From: WRAI01 sp031549605
Lineage (GTDB): Bacteria; Bacillota; Clostridia; Oscillospirales; UBA929
Reading direction: 5' to 3'
DNA length: 21,957 bases
Assembly: GCA_031549605.1 (NCBI GenBank)
Contig: JAVBPM010000071.1
Location: 1-21,957 of the forward strand
Both the position numbers and the translations under genes were made by a program. This document shows, piece by piece, positions 1-7,982 of the stretch (position 1 is the stretch's first letter; every line of letters starts with the position of its first letter). The notes under the pieces are model-generated. The model was given only the letters and a program-made list of their open reading frames with translations. It did no database searches and was not told the origin of the DNA.

Positions 1-17
1 TCCCCAACCGTCAGCAC

Positions 18-1313
18 TTAGTCTGGGGCCTGCACCTCCCAACCATCCACCGCCGACAGGTTAAGCCGCGCCGTTACGCGGTCCAACAGCGACAGCGTGC
101 CAAAATAGTACACAATCAACGGCGTGGATAACACAAGCGCCGCCATCGACGTGGCCAACCCGCCAATGATATACCGGCGCAATCGGCGCCAAGTCGCCGT
201 CGCCATACGCGGCAGCCGCGCGACCGGCAGCTGCGGCGCCACCAGCGTCGGCTTGCACAGCAGCCGCGTCAAACCGGCTTGCCAGCGTGCGGCAAACAGC
301 GCGATGCCCAACGTTGCGGCAAACGACAGCTGCAGCCCGACATCGGCCACGGCAAACGGGTTAAACAGCAGCAGCACCGCCAACGCCACAGCCAAAGCCG
401 TCAACGTGTCATTGGGTCGCCCTCGCACATACGCCAACAGCAGCATCGCCTGCATGATATACGCGCGCATTGCCGACGCCGGAAAGCCCACCAGCGCCAC
501 AAACAATAGCAACACCAGCAGCGCCGGCACAAACGCCCAGCGTCGATTGCCAAAAATCAGCAGCAGAAACCCCATCAAAAAGGCGATGTGCATACCGCTG
601 ACCGACACAACATGCGCCAGACCGTTGACGCGAATTTGCTCCTCCTGCGTTGGTGAAAACCCCGCCTTATACCCAAAGAATACACCCGTTGCCAATGACG
701 AAACCGGCTGCGGCAGCGTGGCCATCAACTTGTCTCGCAGCGAAACCGACCAGCGCTTCAGCTGATGGGTCCAATACACGCTCTCCCGCCGCTCCACCGA
801 CAACGCGCCGTCCTGCACTCCGACAAGGAATATGCCTTTACTGCGTTTCGTTGCCAGCACATCATCCGTTTCACCCGGCAACGGCACACGCAGCTTGCAC
901 TCGACCTCAATAATGTCGCCCGCCCGCAACTCAGCCAGCTCGGGCACCGGTTTCAGGTACAGCAGCGCACGGCTGCCCAGTGTATCGACCACCAACCGCT
1001 GTGAAAAATCGCGATAATCGGTCGCCTCCTCCACCACCGTGCCGACGACGTGTTGCGTCGTCTCATGGTACTGCCGCAGCGGCTCGACCTTGAGTGCCAC
1101 ATAGCCGTACCGCCATAGCAGTCCAACGGCCAACCCGGCGCACAGACAAACCGCCATACCACGCCTCGGCAACCCGCGCCACAGCGCCGCTGCCAGACCA
1201 AACAAAAGAAAACCGGCCGCTAACCAAAGCAGCAGCCGGTATGGAATCAAATAATGCGCGGCAAACAGCGCAGCCGAGACTGCGCTCAGACACACCGCAA
1301 GCCGCCGAACCAC
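18..1313 (-). CDS. comEC: ComEC/Rec2 family DNA-uptake channel protein, lacking its C-terminal half
   Basis: ComEC forms the inner-membrane channel that takes up single-stranded DNA in natural competence. The 431-residue product opens with hydrophobic segments, then a soluble OB-like stretch (about residues 75-175), then the competence domain with the GLAHVVSVSGMHIAF signature and several membrane helices. The start is GTG, five bases after the HIT stop, without a clear SD, so coupled translation is likely. Family members usually have roughly 700-800 residues with further helices and a metallo-beta-lactamase domain. Here a TAA at 18-20 ends the frame in the middle of the helix bundle, after TPLIVYYFGTLSLLDRV. 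The bases beyond it would read VLTVG in the same frame, which fits continued membrane sequence. This could be a nonsense mutation, a sequencing error close to a contig end, or true truncation. Family assignment is firm; completeness is not. Confidence 0.85.
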   Translation of the reverse strand: MVRRLAVCLSAVSAALFAAHYLIPYRLLLWLAAGFLLFGLAAALWRGLPRRGMAVCLCAGLAVGLLWRYGYVALKVEPLRQYHETTQHVVGTVVEEATDYRDFSQRLVVDTLGSRALLYLKPVPELAELRAGDIIEVECKLRVPLPGETDDVLATKRSKGIFLVGVQDGALSVERRESVYWTHQLKRWSVSLRDKLMATLPQPVSSLATGVFFGYKAGFSPTQEEQIRVNGLAHVVSVSGMHIAFLMGFLLLIFGNRRWAFVPALLVLLLFVALVGFPASAMRAYIMQAMLLLAYVRGRPNDTLTALAVALAVLLLFNPFAVADVGLQLSFAATLGIALFAARWQAGLTRLLCKPTLVAPQLPVARLPRMATATWRRLRRYIIGGLATSMAALVLSTPLIVYYFGTLSLLDRVTARLNLSAVDGWEVQAPD

Positions 1314-1318
1314 GGTCG

Positions 1319-1651
1319 CTACACCATGTTGGTCATCGTGCCGCCGGCGAGCAAATGAAAGTGCAAATGGTCGACTGTCTGACCGGCATCGCGCCCGGCG
1401 TTAGACACCAAGCGAAAGCTGTCCAGCCCGCGCTCGCGCGCCACGTCAGCCATCTTGACCAAAATGCGCCCCACCAGCGCCTCGTCGTCGGCGCACAACG
1501 CCGCCAGCGAGTCGATGTGATTTTTGGGTATAAACAGTATGTGTACCGGCATTTTAGGCTCAATGTCCAAAAACGCCAGCATCTCGTCATCTTCGTACAC
1601 CTTGTTGGCCGGAATAGCGCCCTCGGCAATCGAACAGAAAATGCAGCCCAT
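1319..1651 (-). CDS. HIT family nucleotide hydrolase/transferase (HinT-like)
   Basis: A 110-residue histidine-triad protein. HinT-type enzymes hydrolyse purine nucleoside phosphoramidates, including aminoacyl-adenylates, in the cytoplasm. The N-terminus has the family's CIFCSIAEGAIPANKVYEDD pattern, the middle has the IPKNHIDSL segment, and the C-terminus carries the catalytic triad as HLHFHLL within QTVDHLHFHLLAGG. Length is typical for HinT. The ATG directly follows the alaS TAG; a GGAAGG SD lies inside the alaS end, 10 bases upstream. Standing directly after alanyl-tRNA synthetase fits the known activity of HinT proteins on aminoacyl-adenylates, but a functional link here is inference. Confidence 0.93.
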   Translation of the reverse strand: MGCIFCSIAEGAIPANKVYEDDEMLAFLDIEPKMPVHILFIPKNHIDSLAALCADDEALVGRILVKMADVARERGLDSFRLVSNAGRDAGQTVDHLHFHLLAGGTMTNMV

Positions 1652-4285
1652 CTACATCAATCCTTCCACATAGGCCACCGCCGCCGCCATCGCCTCGGCC
1701 ACGCGGTGCACCTCCTTGGTGCCGCCCATGGCACTGTCAGGACGTCCGCCGCCGCTGCCGTTGACAGCCGCCGTCGCCGCCTTAATGACGTCTCCTGCCT
1801 TGACGCCTTTTTCAATAGCGCCCTTGCCGCACACCGCCAGCAGCGTCACCTTATCCGGCTCCTCGCTGGCCAGTAGCGCGACCAAATAGGGATACCTGTC
1901 CTTCAGCGTATCACCCGCCGTCTGTAACACCTTTTTGTCAACAGCCGGCAATGTCAACGTCATCACCTTGACGCTACCAACGTGGTTGGCCTGCTCGGCC
2001 GCCACCAGCGCCTGCTGTGCCAGCTGTTGTTCGCTCTGCGCGCGCTGCTGTTTTTGCAGCGTTTGAAAGGCCGTCAGCGTCTGCGCCACACGCGGCAGCA
2101 GCTCGGCCTCCGAGGTTTTGAATTGCTCGGTCAACGTGCCAATCAGCTGGCTCTGCTGCTGCAGCTTGCCCAGCACCGCCTTGCCGACAGTCGCCTCAAC
2201 GCGCCGAGTACCGGCGGCCACCGAGCTGTCGCTCTCCAGACTAAACAACCCGACCAGCGCCGTATTGGCGGCGTGCGTACCGCCGCACAGCTCCAGCGAC
2301 ACATCGCCCATCTGCACCAGTCGCACCTCGTCGCCGTACTTTTCGCCGAACAGCGCCATCGCGCCGCGCTTCTTGGCCTCGTCAAGCGATACCACCTCGG
2401 TAGCAATGGCGTGACCCTGTAAAACATAATCGTTGACCAGCGCCATAATGCGCTGGCACTCATCGGCCGTCAGCGCCGAAAAATGGGTAAAGTCAAAGCG
2501 CAGCCGGTCGGGCTCAACGTACGAACCGCTCTGCTCCACGTGCGCACCCAAGACCACGCGCATGGCCGCCTGCAACAGATGTGTGGCGCTGTGCGCGCGC
2601 ATAATGGCGCCGCGACGCTCAGCATCCACCTCACACAGCACAGCGTCGCCGCGCGACACAATGCCCTCAATCACCTGACCACTGTGGACAAACTTGCCGT
2701 CGCGCGTCTTTTGCACGTCGTCGACGCGCACCTTGCCGTCCTTGGCCGTCAGTGTACCGTGGTCGGCCACCTGACCGCCGCTCTCGGCGTAGAAAGGCGT
2801 AACGTCCAGCACCAGCGACACCGCCGTGCCGTTGTCGGCCTGCTCGCACAGACCGTCAGGCCCCAGCAGCGCCAGCACGCGACCCTCGCCCGTCAGCTGC
2901 TCGTAGCCGATAAACTGCGTTTTCAAATCGCGGTCAAGCCCCAAATCCTGGCTCGCCCAGCTAAAATCACCCGCCGCCTTGCGCGCCTCGCGCGCCCGTT
3001 CGCGCTGCTGCTGCATCAAAGCGTCAAAGCCCTCTCTGTCAAGGGTAAGTGCTTGCTCCTCCAGCAGCTCCAGCGTCAGGTCAACGGGAAAGCCATAGGT
3101 GTCGTACAGCTTAAAAGCTTCGGCGCCAGTCATTTGGCTGCGAGCCTGCTTCTTCATGTCGTCGGTCGTCTGCACCAGCTGGCGCAATCCGGCATCCAGC
3201 GTGCGATTGAAGTTGTCCTCCTCGGTGGCCACAACACGCACAATCAACTCGGCGCGTTCGCGCAGCTCGGGATAGGCCTGCTGGCTTTCGGCAATCACGG
3301 TCTGACACAGCTCGTGCAAAAACGTGCCGTTAATGCCCAGCAGCCGCCCATGCCGCGCCGCACGGCGCAGCAATCGGCGCAGGATATAGCCGCGTCCCTC
3401 ATTGCTCGGCAGCACACCGTCGCCAATCAGCATCGTGGCGCTGCGCGTGTGGTCGGTGATAATGCGGATGGACACATCATTTTTCTCATTGGCCTTGTAG
3501 GTAACGCCAGCCAGCGCGCACACGCGCTGCAGCACCTTGAAAATGGTATCGACCTCAAACAGGTTGCTGACGCCCTGCACCACACAGGCCAAGCGCTCCA
3601 GCCCCATACCGGTGTCGATATTCTTCTGCGCTAACGGCGTGTAGTTGCCGTTGCCGTCGTTGTTAAACTGGGTAAAGACGTTGTTCCACACCTCGATGAA
3701 GCGGTCGCAATCGCAGCCGGGCGCGCAGTCGGGACTGCCGCAGCCGTTTTCCTCACCGCGGTCAAAGTAAATCTCCGAGCAGGGGCCGCACGGGCCGCTG
3801 CCGATCTCCCAAAAGTTGTCGGCCTTGCCCAAGCGCGTCACGCGCTCGGCCGGCACACCGACAACATTGACCCAGATGTCAAAGGCCTCGTCGTCCTCGA
3901 GGTAGACCGATGGATATAGCTTATCGGCGTCAAGACCCATAGTCATCGTCAAAAACTCCCACGACCACGGCAGCGCCTCGCGCTTAAAATAATCGCCAAA
4001 GGAAAAATTACCCAGCATTTCAAAGAAAGTGCCGTGGCGCGACGTCTTGCCCACATTTTCGATATCCAGCGTGCGAATGCACTTCTGGCAGCTGCACATA
4101 CGGCGGCTGGGCGGCGTCACCTCGCCCGAAAAATAGGGCTTGAGCGGCGCCATACCCGAGTTGATGAGAATCAGCGACTTGTCATTCTGCGGCACCAGCG
4201 AAAAGCTGGGGTTGCGTAAATGACCCTTCTGTTCAAAAAAACTGAGAAATTGTTCTCGTATTTCGTTCAATCCCAGTTGCTGCAT
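1652..4285 (-). CDS. alaS: Alanine--tRNA ligase
   Basis: Charges tRNA-Ala and edits mischarged Ser/Gly. The 877-residue product has the full class II architecture: catalytic core (FSFGDYFKREALPWSWEFL near residue 96, GSGPCGPCSEIYFDRG near 163), a Cys-rich insertion CGSPDCAPGCDCDR, the tRNA-binding middle part, the editing domain with zinc ligands HSATH (about 565-569) and CGGTH (about 667-671), a Gln-rich coiled coil and the C-terminal DHHA1 domain with the GGGRPDSAMGG glycine motif (about 845-855). I chose the ATG at 4285, 10 bases after GGGAGG; an in-frame TTG at 4291 overlaps the mltG stop and is the alternative. It sits between mltG and the HIT gene in one transcription unit. Confidence 0.97.
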   Translation of the reverse strand: MQQLGLNEIREQFLSFFEQKGHLRNPSFSLVPQNDKSLILINSGMAPLKPYFSGEVTPPSRRMCSCQKCIRTLDIENVGKTSRHGTFFEMLGNFSFGDYFKREALPWSWEFLTMTMGLDADKLYPSVYLEDDEAFDIWVNVVGVPAERVTRLGKADNFWEIGSGPCGPCSEIYFDRGEENGCGSPDCAPGCDCDRFIEVWNNVFTQFNNDGNGNYTPLAQKNIDTGMGLERLACVVQGVSNLFEVDTIFKVLQRVCALAGVTYKANEKNDVSIRIITDHTRSATMLIGDGVLPSNEGRGYILRRLLRRAARHGRLLGINGTFLHELCQTVIAESQQAYPELRERAELIVRVVATEEDNFNRTLDAGLRQLVQTTDDMKKQARSQMTGAEAFKLYDTYGFPVDLTLELLEEQALTLDREGFDALMQQQRERAREARKAAGDFSWASQDLGLDRDLKTQFIGYEQLTGEGRVLALLGPDGLCEQADNGTAVSLVLDVTPFYAESGGQVADHGTLTAKDGKVRVDDVQKTRDGKFVHSGQVIEGIVSRGDAVLCEVDAERRGAIMRAHSATHLLQAAMRVVLGAHVEQSGSYVEPDRLRFDFTHFSALTADECQRIMALVNDYVLQGHAIATEVVSLDEAKKRGAMALFGEKYGDEVRLVQMGDVSLELCGGTHAANTALVGLFSLESDSSVAAGTRRVEATVGKAVLGKLQQQSQLIGTLTEQFKTSEAELLPRVAQTLTAFQTLQKQQRAQSEQQLAQQALVAAEQANHVGSVKVMTLTLPAVDKKVLQTAGDTLKDRYPYLVALLASEEPDKVTLLAVCGKGAIEKGVKAGDVIKAATAAVNGSGGGRPDSAMGGTKEVHRVAEAMAAAVAYVEGLM

Positions 4286-4287
4286 AA

Positions 4288-5784
4288 TCAACCGGCCTCC
4301 CGTTCTTCGCGCACCTTTTTCAGCGCCGCATCAAATTCAGTAGAATTCCTGCAGAAAATATGCTCGTCTTCCTTTTCGTCCAGCACATAGTAGTAGTAAT
4401 TGGTGTCAGAGGGTACCAGCGCCGCGCGAATCGACGCCATACCCGGCGAGCAGATGGGTCCCGGCGGCAGCTTTGTGCAAATATAGGTGTTGTACGGGTC
4501 GTCAATCTCCATGTCGGCGGCGGTCGGCTCGGTAATTATCTTTGGCAGCCACGCGTAGACAGCCGTTGCGTCAATTTGCAGACGCGGGAAGTTGCGGCTG
4601 TCCAAGCGGTTGTGAATGACCGATGAAATGTCGTCGCGCTCGGTATCATTGGCCGCTTCGCGTTCAATCATGGCGGCGATGGTCATCACCTGATGCACCG
4701 TCAGATTCATGTTATCGGCCCATTTTACATAATCGGCCGGAAACCTCTTTTTGAACTCGCTCAGCATACGGTTCAACACCGTGTGTGCCTTTTCATTTTG
4801 GTAGAAATCGTAGGTGTCCGGGAACAAGTAGCCCTCCAGGCGATACTTGACATTCTCGTAGTTTTGCACAAACTCGTAGTCAAAGACGCCGTTCTCGCAC
4901 TCCTCAAGCAAATCAGCCTTGGAGCAAACGCCCTTCTCCTCCAGCAGGTCAAATATCTGAATAATGTTCCAGCCCTCGGGGATGGTAACGCGCACAATTT
5001 CACGCTTGCTCGACGGCCGCAACGCGGCTACGATGGCGTGATAGTCAAGCTCGGTGGTAATGGTGTACTCGCCCGGCTTAATCTTCTCAGTCGAGCTGGA
5101 CATACCACAGTAGAGCTTAAACAGCCACGGATACTCAATAATGCCGCCATCCTCAAGCTGCTTGGCAATGTCGGCAATGTCAACCTTCTGCTCCACCTTA
5201 ATGACCGCCGTTTTATCCGGCTTAATCAACGACAGCACATCGTTGGCACACAGCCAGATAAAGGTGGCAAGCAGCGCGCTGACACCCGCCACAACAAAAA
5301 AGTACAGGACGCCGGTCATGCAGCCCGACTGCCTCGTGCGGTCTTTTTTCACGTCGTCCTCCTCGTCGTCCTCGTCGTCGGCGTAGGGGTCATCACTAAC
5401 AGCACCGGCACCGGCCTCCAGCTTGGCCGCGCGACGCGCCTCTTTGCGCTGCTGTCGCTCCAGCTTGCGCTGCAAACTGTCGTCAAACGCCTCGTCACGG
5501 TCCTCGTCGCCAAAGCTGACATACAGCGAGGCGGGCTTGGACGTCGACAGCGCCTGCTTAATGTCCTCCGATCGCACGCGCGGAAATGCCTGCGTCGCGT
5601 CGTCGTCATCAGTCTGCGGCGGCTTGACCGACGACTCAGGGGCCAGCTCAACGCTGTCCTCAATGTCGTCGTACTTGCCGACAATGCCGGTAAACCCCGT
5701 CGACTCATCATCGTCGGACTCATAGGGCGGCACAAAGGGCAAATCGAAATCGGTGAAAAAATTATTTTCCTTTTTATTGCTCAT
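4288..5784 (-). CDS. mltG: Endolytic murein transglycosylase MltG (YceG-like) with long acidic cytoplasmic N-terminus
   Basis: MltG cleaves nascent peptidoglycan strands at the membrane and limits glycan length. The 498-residue protein has an acidic, low-complexity N-terminal region (1-150, with Asp/Glu runs and a charged helix around 105-125), one membrane helix (about 155-180), a LysM-like subdomain (about 190-265) and the YceG catalytic domain. The catalytic Glu lies in AAMIEREA (Glu374), followed by QIDATAVYAW and the conserved YNTY...LPPGPICSPG segment. Escherichia coli MltG has about 340 residues and lacks such an N-terminal extension. I start at the ATG with AGGAGG five bases upstream; an earlier in-frame codon would add 20 residues without an SD. 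The TGA overlaps the alternative alaS TTG start, indicating cotranscription. Confidence 0.94.
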   Translation of the reverse strand: MSNKKENNFFTDFDLPFVPPYESDDDESTGFTGIVGKYDDIEDSVELAPESSVKPPQTDDDDATQAFPRVRSEDIKQALSTSKPASLYVSFGDEDRDEAFDDSLQRKLERQQRKEARRAAKLEAGAGAVSDDPYADDEDDEEDDVKKDRTRQSGCMTGVLYFFVVAGVSALLATFIWLCANDVLSLIKPDKTAVIKVEQKVDIADIAKQLEDGGIIEYPWLFKLYCGMSSSTEKIKPGEYTITTELDYHAIVAALRPSSKREIVRVTIPEGWNIIQIFDLLEEKGVCSKADLLEECENGVFDYEFVQNYENVKYRLEGYLFPDTYDFYQNEKAHTVLNRMLSEFKKRFPADYVKWADNMNLTVHQVMTIAAMIEREAANDTERDDISSVIHNRLDSRNFPRLQIDATAVYAWLPKIITEPTAADMEIDDPYNTYICTKLPPGPICSPGMASIRAALVPSDTNYYYYVLDEKEDEHIFCRNSTEFDAALKKVREEREAG

Positions 5785-5877
5785 AGGAACCTCCTGACTC
5801 AACCGCGCACATGATGGTATGGGCAACCGCCCATGCCGAGCCACGGCATATCAAACAAATAAGTGAGGTGACATCGC

Positions 5878-5967
5878 ATGTGTATTAAGGACCTGTTTGG
5901 CGGCAACGACAACAACTGTCTGTGGATTATCCTGGTGATCCTGTTCATCTGCTGCTGTTGCGGCTAA
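5878..5967 (+). CDS. 29-residue Cys-rich membrane mini-protein, function unknown
   Basis: The ORF reads MCIKDLFGGNDNN, then CLWIILVILFICCCCG. It has a short polar head with an FGGN motif, a 10-12 residue hydrophobic helix and a C-terminal run of four cysteines. A strong SD, GAGGTGA at 5865-5871, stands six bases before the ATG, and a rho-independent terminator begins 43 bases after the stop, so it is a free-standing gene divergent from mltG. Similar FGGN-plus-hydrophobic-plus-Cys mini-proteins occur in Clostridia, some labelled as high-cysteine proteins by automatic annotation. Function is unknown; metal or thiol chemistry at the membrane, or a role in a multi-protein complex, would be guesses. 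No convincing sigma-A promoter is visible upstream. Confidence 0.72.
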   Translation: MCIKDLFGGNDNNCLWIILVILFICCCCG

Positions 5968-6010
5968 AGAACGCACGCGCACCTTACCAAAGAAACCGTG
6001 GCATCCCACC

Positions 6011-6038
6011 GCAGCCCGACGCTCGTCGGGCTGCTTTT
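6011..6038 (+). terminator. Rho-independent terminator of the mini-protein gene
   Basis: A perfect 10-bp stem GCAGCCCGAC/GTCGGGCTGC (6011-6020 and 6025-6034) with a GCTC loop is followed by TTTT. It serves the plus strand. The minus strand has no T-run after the same hairpin, so the gene ending at 6038 is not obviously terminated by it. Confidence 0.82.
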
Positions 6039-6583
6039 CACTCATCGGTCAGGACAAGCGAAACCGCCACATCGTGCGTCTCGAGAGGTATCGTCTCCAG
6101 CACATACTCGGCGCGGCACAACCCCACACTCAGCCCACCGTAGCCGCTGAGAAAGCGGTCATAGTAGCCGCCGCCGTAACCCAGCCGGTAGCCGCGTTTG
6201 TCAAAGGCCAGCGCCGGCACCAGCGTCAGATCAATGGCGTCGGGCGACGCCTCCTCGCCCATCGCGGGCGGCTCGGCAATCATCAGCCGGCCATGCTTAA
6301 CCAGCTCATCAAAGCCGTTGGCGCGCAGCGCCCGCATCGCCCTGTCGCGACACAGTGGCAGATAAACGGTCTTGCCCATCCGCCACGCCGTGGCCAAAAT
6401 GAGCTGCGTGTCCGCCTCGCCGTCAACCGAGCTGTAGCAAAACAGCGTCCGCGCCGTTTTAAAGGCCGGCAGCGCCACAACCTTGTCGTGCAGCCGTTGC
6501 GCCGCGTCAGCTGACTGGCTGCCGCGCTCCGACAAAATCCGCCGTCGCAGCAGCGCCTTGTCAGGTAAGGCTTTTGGCATCAT
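6038..6583 (-). CDS. 5-formyltetrahydrofolate cyclo-ligase
   Basis: Converts 5-formyl-THF to 5,10-methenyl-THF with ATP, returning folate to the one-carbon pool. The 181-residue product shows the family marks: a basic N-terminal helix (KALLRRRILSERGSQ), the FCYSSVDGEADTQLIL segment, VYLPLCRDRAM, and the C-terminal ATP/folate site DLTLVPALAFDKRGYRLGYGGGYYDRFL. Length is normal. I start at the ATG at 6583, with a second ATG at 6580; a TTG at 6592 is also in frame. No good SD is visible and the start lies inside the upstream DJ-1 gene (23-base overlap), so translation is probably coupled. It is the last gene of the tagA unit. Confidence 0.93.
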   Translation of the reverse strand: MMPKALPDKALLRRRILSERGSQSADAAQRLHDKVVALPAFKTARTLFCYSSVDGEADTQLILATAWRMGKTVYLPLCRDRAMRALRANGFDELVKHGRLMIAEPPAMGEEASPDAIDLTLVPALAFDKRGYRLGYGGGYYDRFLSGYGGLSVGLCRAEYVLETIPLETHDVAVSLVLTDE

Positions 6584-7127
6584 GGTAGTCAATCGCGCGC
6601 CGCACGCGCTCTGTGGCGTCCCAGCCGCGCAAAAACGTAATCAGCTTGAGCGCAAACGGAATCGCCGAACCGGCCGCCGTGCCGGTGATGATGTTGCCGT
6701 CGTGGGTCACCTTTTCGTCACGCCACAGCCGCGCACCGCTCTGCTCCAGCGACGCCTCGCAGGCGGGATAACAGACGGCACGTTTGCCCTCCAGCAGTCC
6801 CCACTCGGCCAGCAATGTCGGTGCCGCGCAAATGGCGGCCAGCAGCTTGTTGGCCTTCACCGTTTGCTCCACCAATTCGCGCACGCCGACAGCCGCGCGC
6901 AGATTGTCTACGCCGCGCCCGCCACCGGGCAAAATCAGCATCTCCAATTGTTCAAACACGACCTCGGACATGGTGCAGTCGGTCTGCACCGTAATGCCGT
7001 TGGCGCCCGTGACACTCTTTCCGGTCACGCCCACCAGTGTAACATCAATCGACGCCCGACGCAACAGGTCTATGGGCGCAATGGCCTCGATCTCCTCAAA
7101 CCCGTCGGCCAACAGAATATATGTCAT
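6561..7127 (-). CDS. DJ-1/PfpI family protein (YajL/ThiJ-like)
   Basis: A 188-residue DJ-1 superfamily protein. Known members act as glyoxalases/deglycases or oxidative-stress chaperones. Visible marks are the N-terminal LADGFEEIEAIAPIDLLRRA with the conserved Glu, the LPGGGRGVDNLR loop, and the nucleophile elbow AAICAAPTLLAEWGLL with the reactive Cys (about residue 100), followed by TGTAAGSAIPFAL. This pattern matches the DJ-1/YajL subgroup rather than PfpI proteases. GGAGG lies eight bases before the ATG, and the gene follows the GNAT stop by 12 bases. The exact substrate cannot be read from the sequence. Confidence 0.92.
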   Translation of the reverse strand: MTYILLADGFEEIEAIAPIDLLRRASIDVTLVGVTGKSVTGANGITVQTDCTMSEVVFEQLEMLILPGGGRGVDNLRAAVGVRELVEQTVKANKLLAAICAAPTLLAEWGLLEGKRAVCYPACEASLEQSGARLWRDEKVTHDGNIITGTAAGSAIPFALKLITFLRGWDATERVRRAIDYHDAKSLT

Positions 7128-7139
7128 TCGCTTTGCCTC

Positions 7140-7982
7140 CTATTCGTGCATGGCATTCATAACCGCGCCGTTCAGCAGCCGCGCCGCCAGCTCGCGCTCG
7201 GTCAGCAGGCTGCCCGCCTGCGTATTCCACAAACACTGTCGGTCAATCGCGCCGCTCGGCTCAACGCCCAGCCAGCGCTGCACCGGCGCGGCGTCGACCA
7301 CACGCGCCATGCCATACGCCTTGCGCGTGGTATTCGACCACCGCGGCCCGACAACCTCGCGCGCGCTGCCGTTGGCGCGTACCACGGCATAGCTGTCGTC
7401 GTCCAGCCAAATGCGTTGACCAAAAGCGCGGCACTCGCGCAGCAGGCTGTGCCACCACGCTTCGTCGCGCCGCAGACGCACACGCGCGCCGTAGTGACGC
7501 TCATACAACGCCGCCAACGCGGTCACATCGCTTGGCGACGCCGCCTTCATGCCGCTGACGTCAACCGTGGCCGGCTCGTCGCAGTCAAACACAGGCTCAA
7601 ACCCAAACCGTGCGTAAAAGCGAAACAGCGACTCCGAGGCCGGCACCAACGTGGCCAAGCCCTCACGCCGCAAGTGCATATCAAAAAAGGTCTGATCCAG
7701 CAATGCACCACATAGGCCGCGCCCACGAAATTCCTCGTGCGTACCGATGGCGTAGAGATAGCGCGCCGGCATCACGCCGCCGTCGGGCGCGACAAATGCC
7801 TGTGGAATTTGGTGCAGCATCGCCGCCAAACGGCCGTCGCTCAGGGCAACCAGTGCCTGTTCCGGCTTGTACAGCCAGGTAAAGAAATACTCCCGATACA
7901 GCTCGTCGCCGGGAAAGCAGTGGTTCCACAGCGCCCTAATCGCCTCCGTTTCGCCGGGTCGGGCGTAGCGGATTTCAATCAT
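7140..7982 (-). CDS. GNAT family N-acetyltransferase
   Basis: A 280-residue protein with an N-terminal GNAT fold: IEIRYARPGETEAIRALW, then LAAMLHQIPQAF, then the acetyl-CoA pyrophosphate loop THEEFRGRGLCGALL (the R/Q-x-x-G-x-G/A motif), and the RFYARFGFEPVF segment typical of motif B. The C-terminal half (about 155-280) is a second, less conserved domain resembling the arrangement of Eis-like acetyltransferases, though I cannot assign it firmly. The substrate is unknown. Its ATG overlaps the end of the DUF2156 gene by eight bases, pointing to translational coupling; the two are fold relatives, since the DUF2156 domain is also a GNAT-like aminoacyl/acyl transferase. Confidence 0.9.
   Translation of the reverse strand: MIEIRYARPGETEAIRALWNHCFPGDELYREYFFTWLYKPEQALVALSDGRLAAMLHQIPQAFVAPDGGVMPARYLYAIGTHEEFRGRGLCGALLDQTFFDMHLRREGLATLVPASESLFRFYARFGFEPVFDCDEPATVDVSGMKAASPSDVTALAALYERHYGARVRLRRDEAWWHSLLRECRAFGQRIWLDDDSYAVVRANGSAREVVGPRWSNTTRKAYGMARVVDAAPVQRWLGVEPSGAIDRQCLWNTQAGSLLTERELAARLLNGAVMNAMHE

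Noticed and set aside
2483..3634. A 383-codon open frame on the plus strand opposite alaS
   Set aside because: It is antisense to a well-conserved alaS, has low-complexity His/Gln/Arg composition and no SD; it reflects GC-rich codon use.
4693..5814. A 373-codon open frame opposite mltG
   Set aside because: The composition is that of an antisense shadow, with no recognisable domain, and the mltG frame on the other strand carries all family motifs.
6483..7715. A 410-codon plus-strand frame across the DJ-1 and GNAT genes
   Set aside because: It spans two real genes on the opposite strand, has biased Arg/Gln/His content and lacks an SD.
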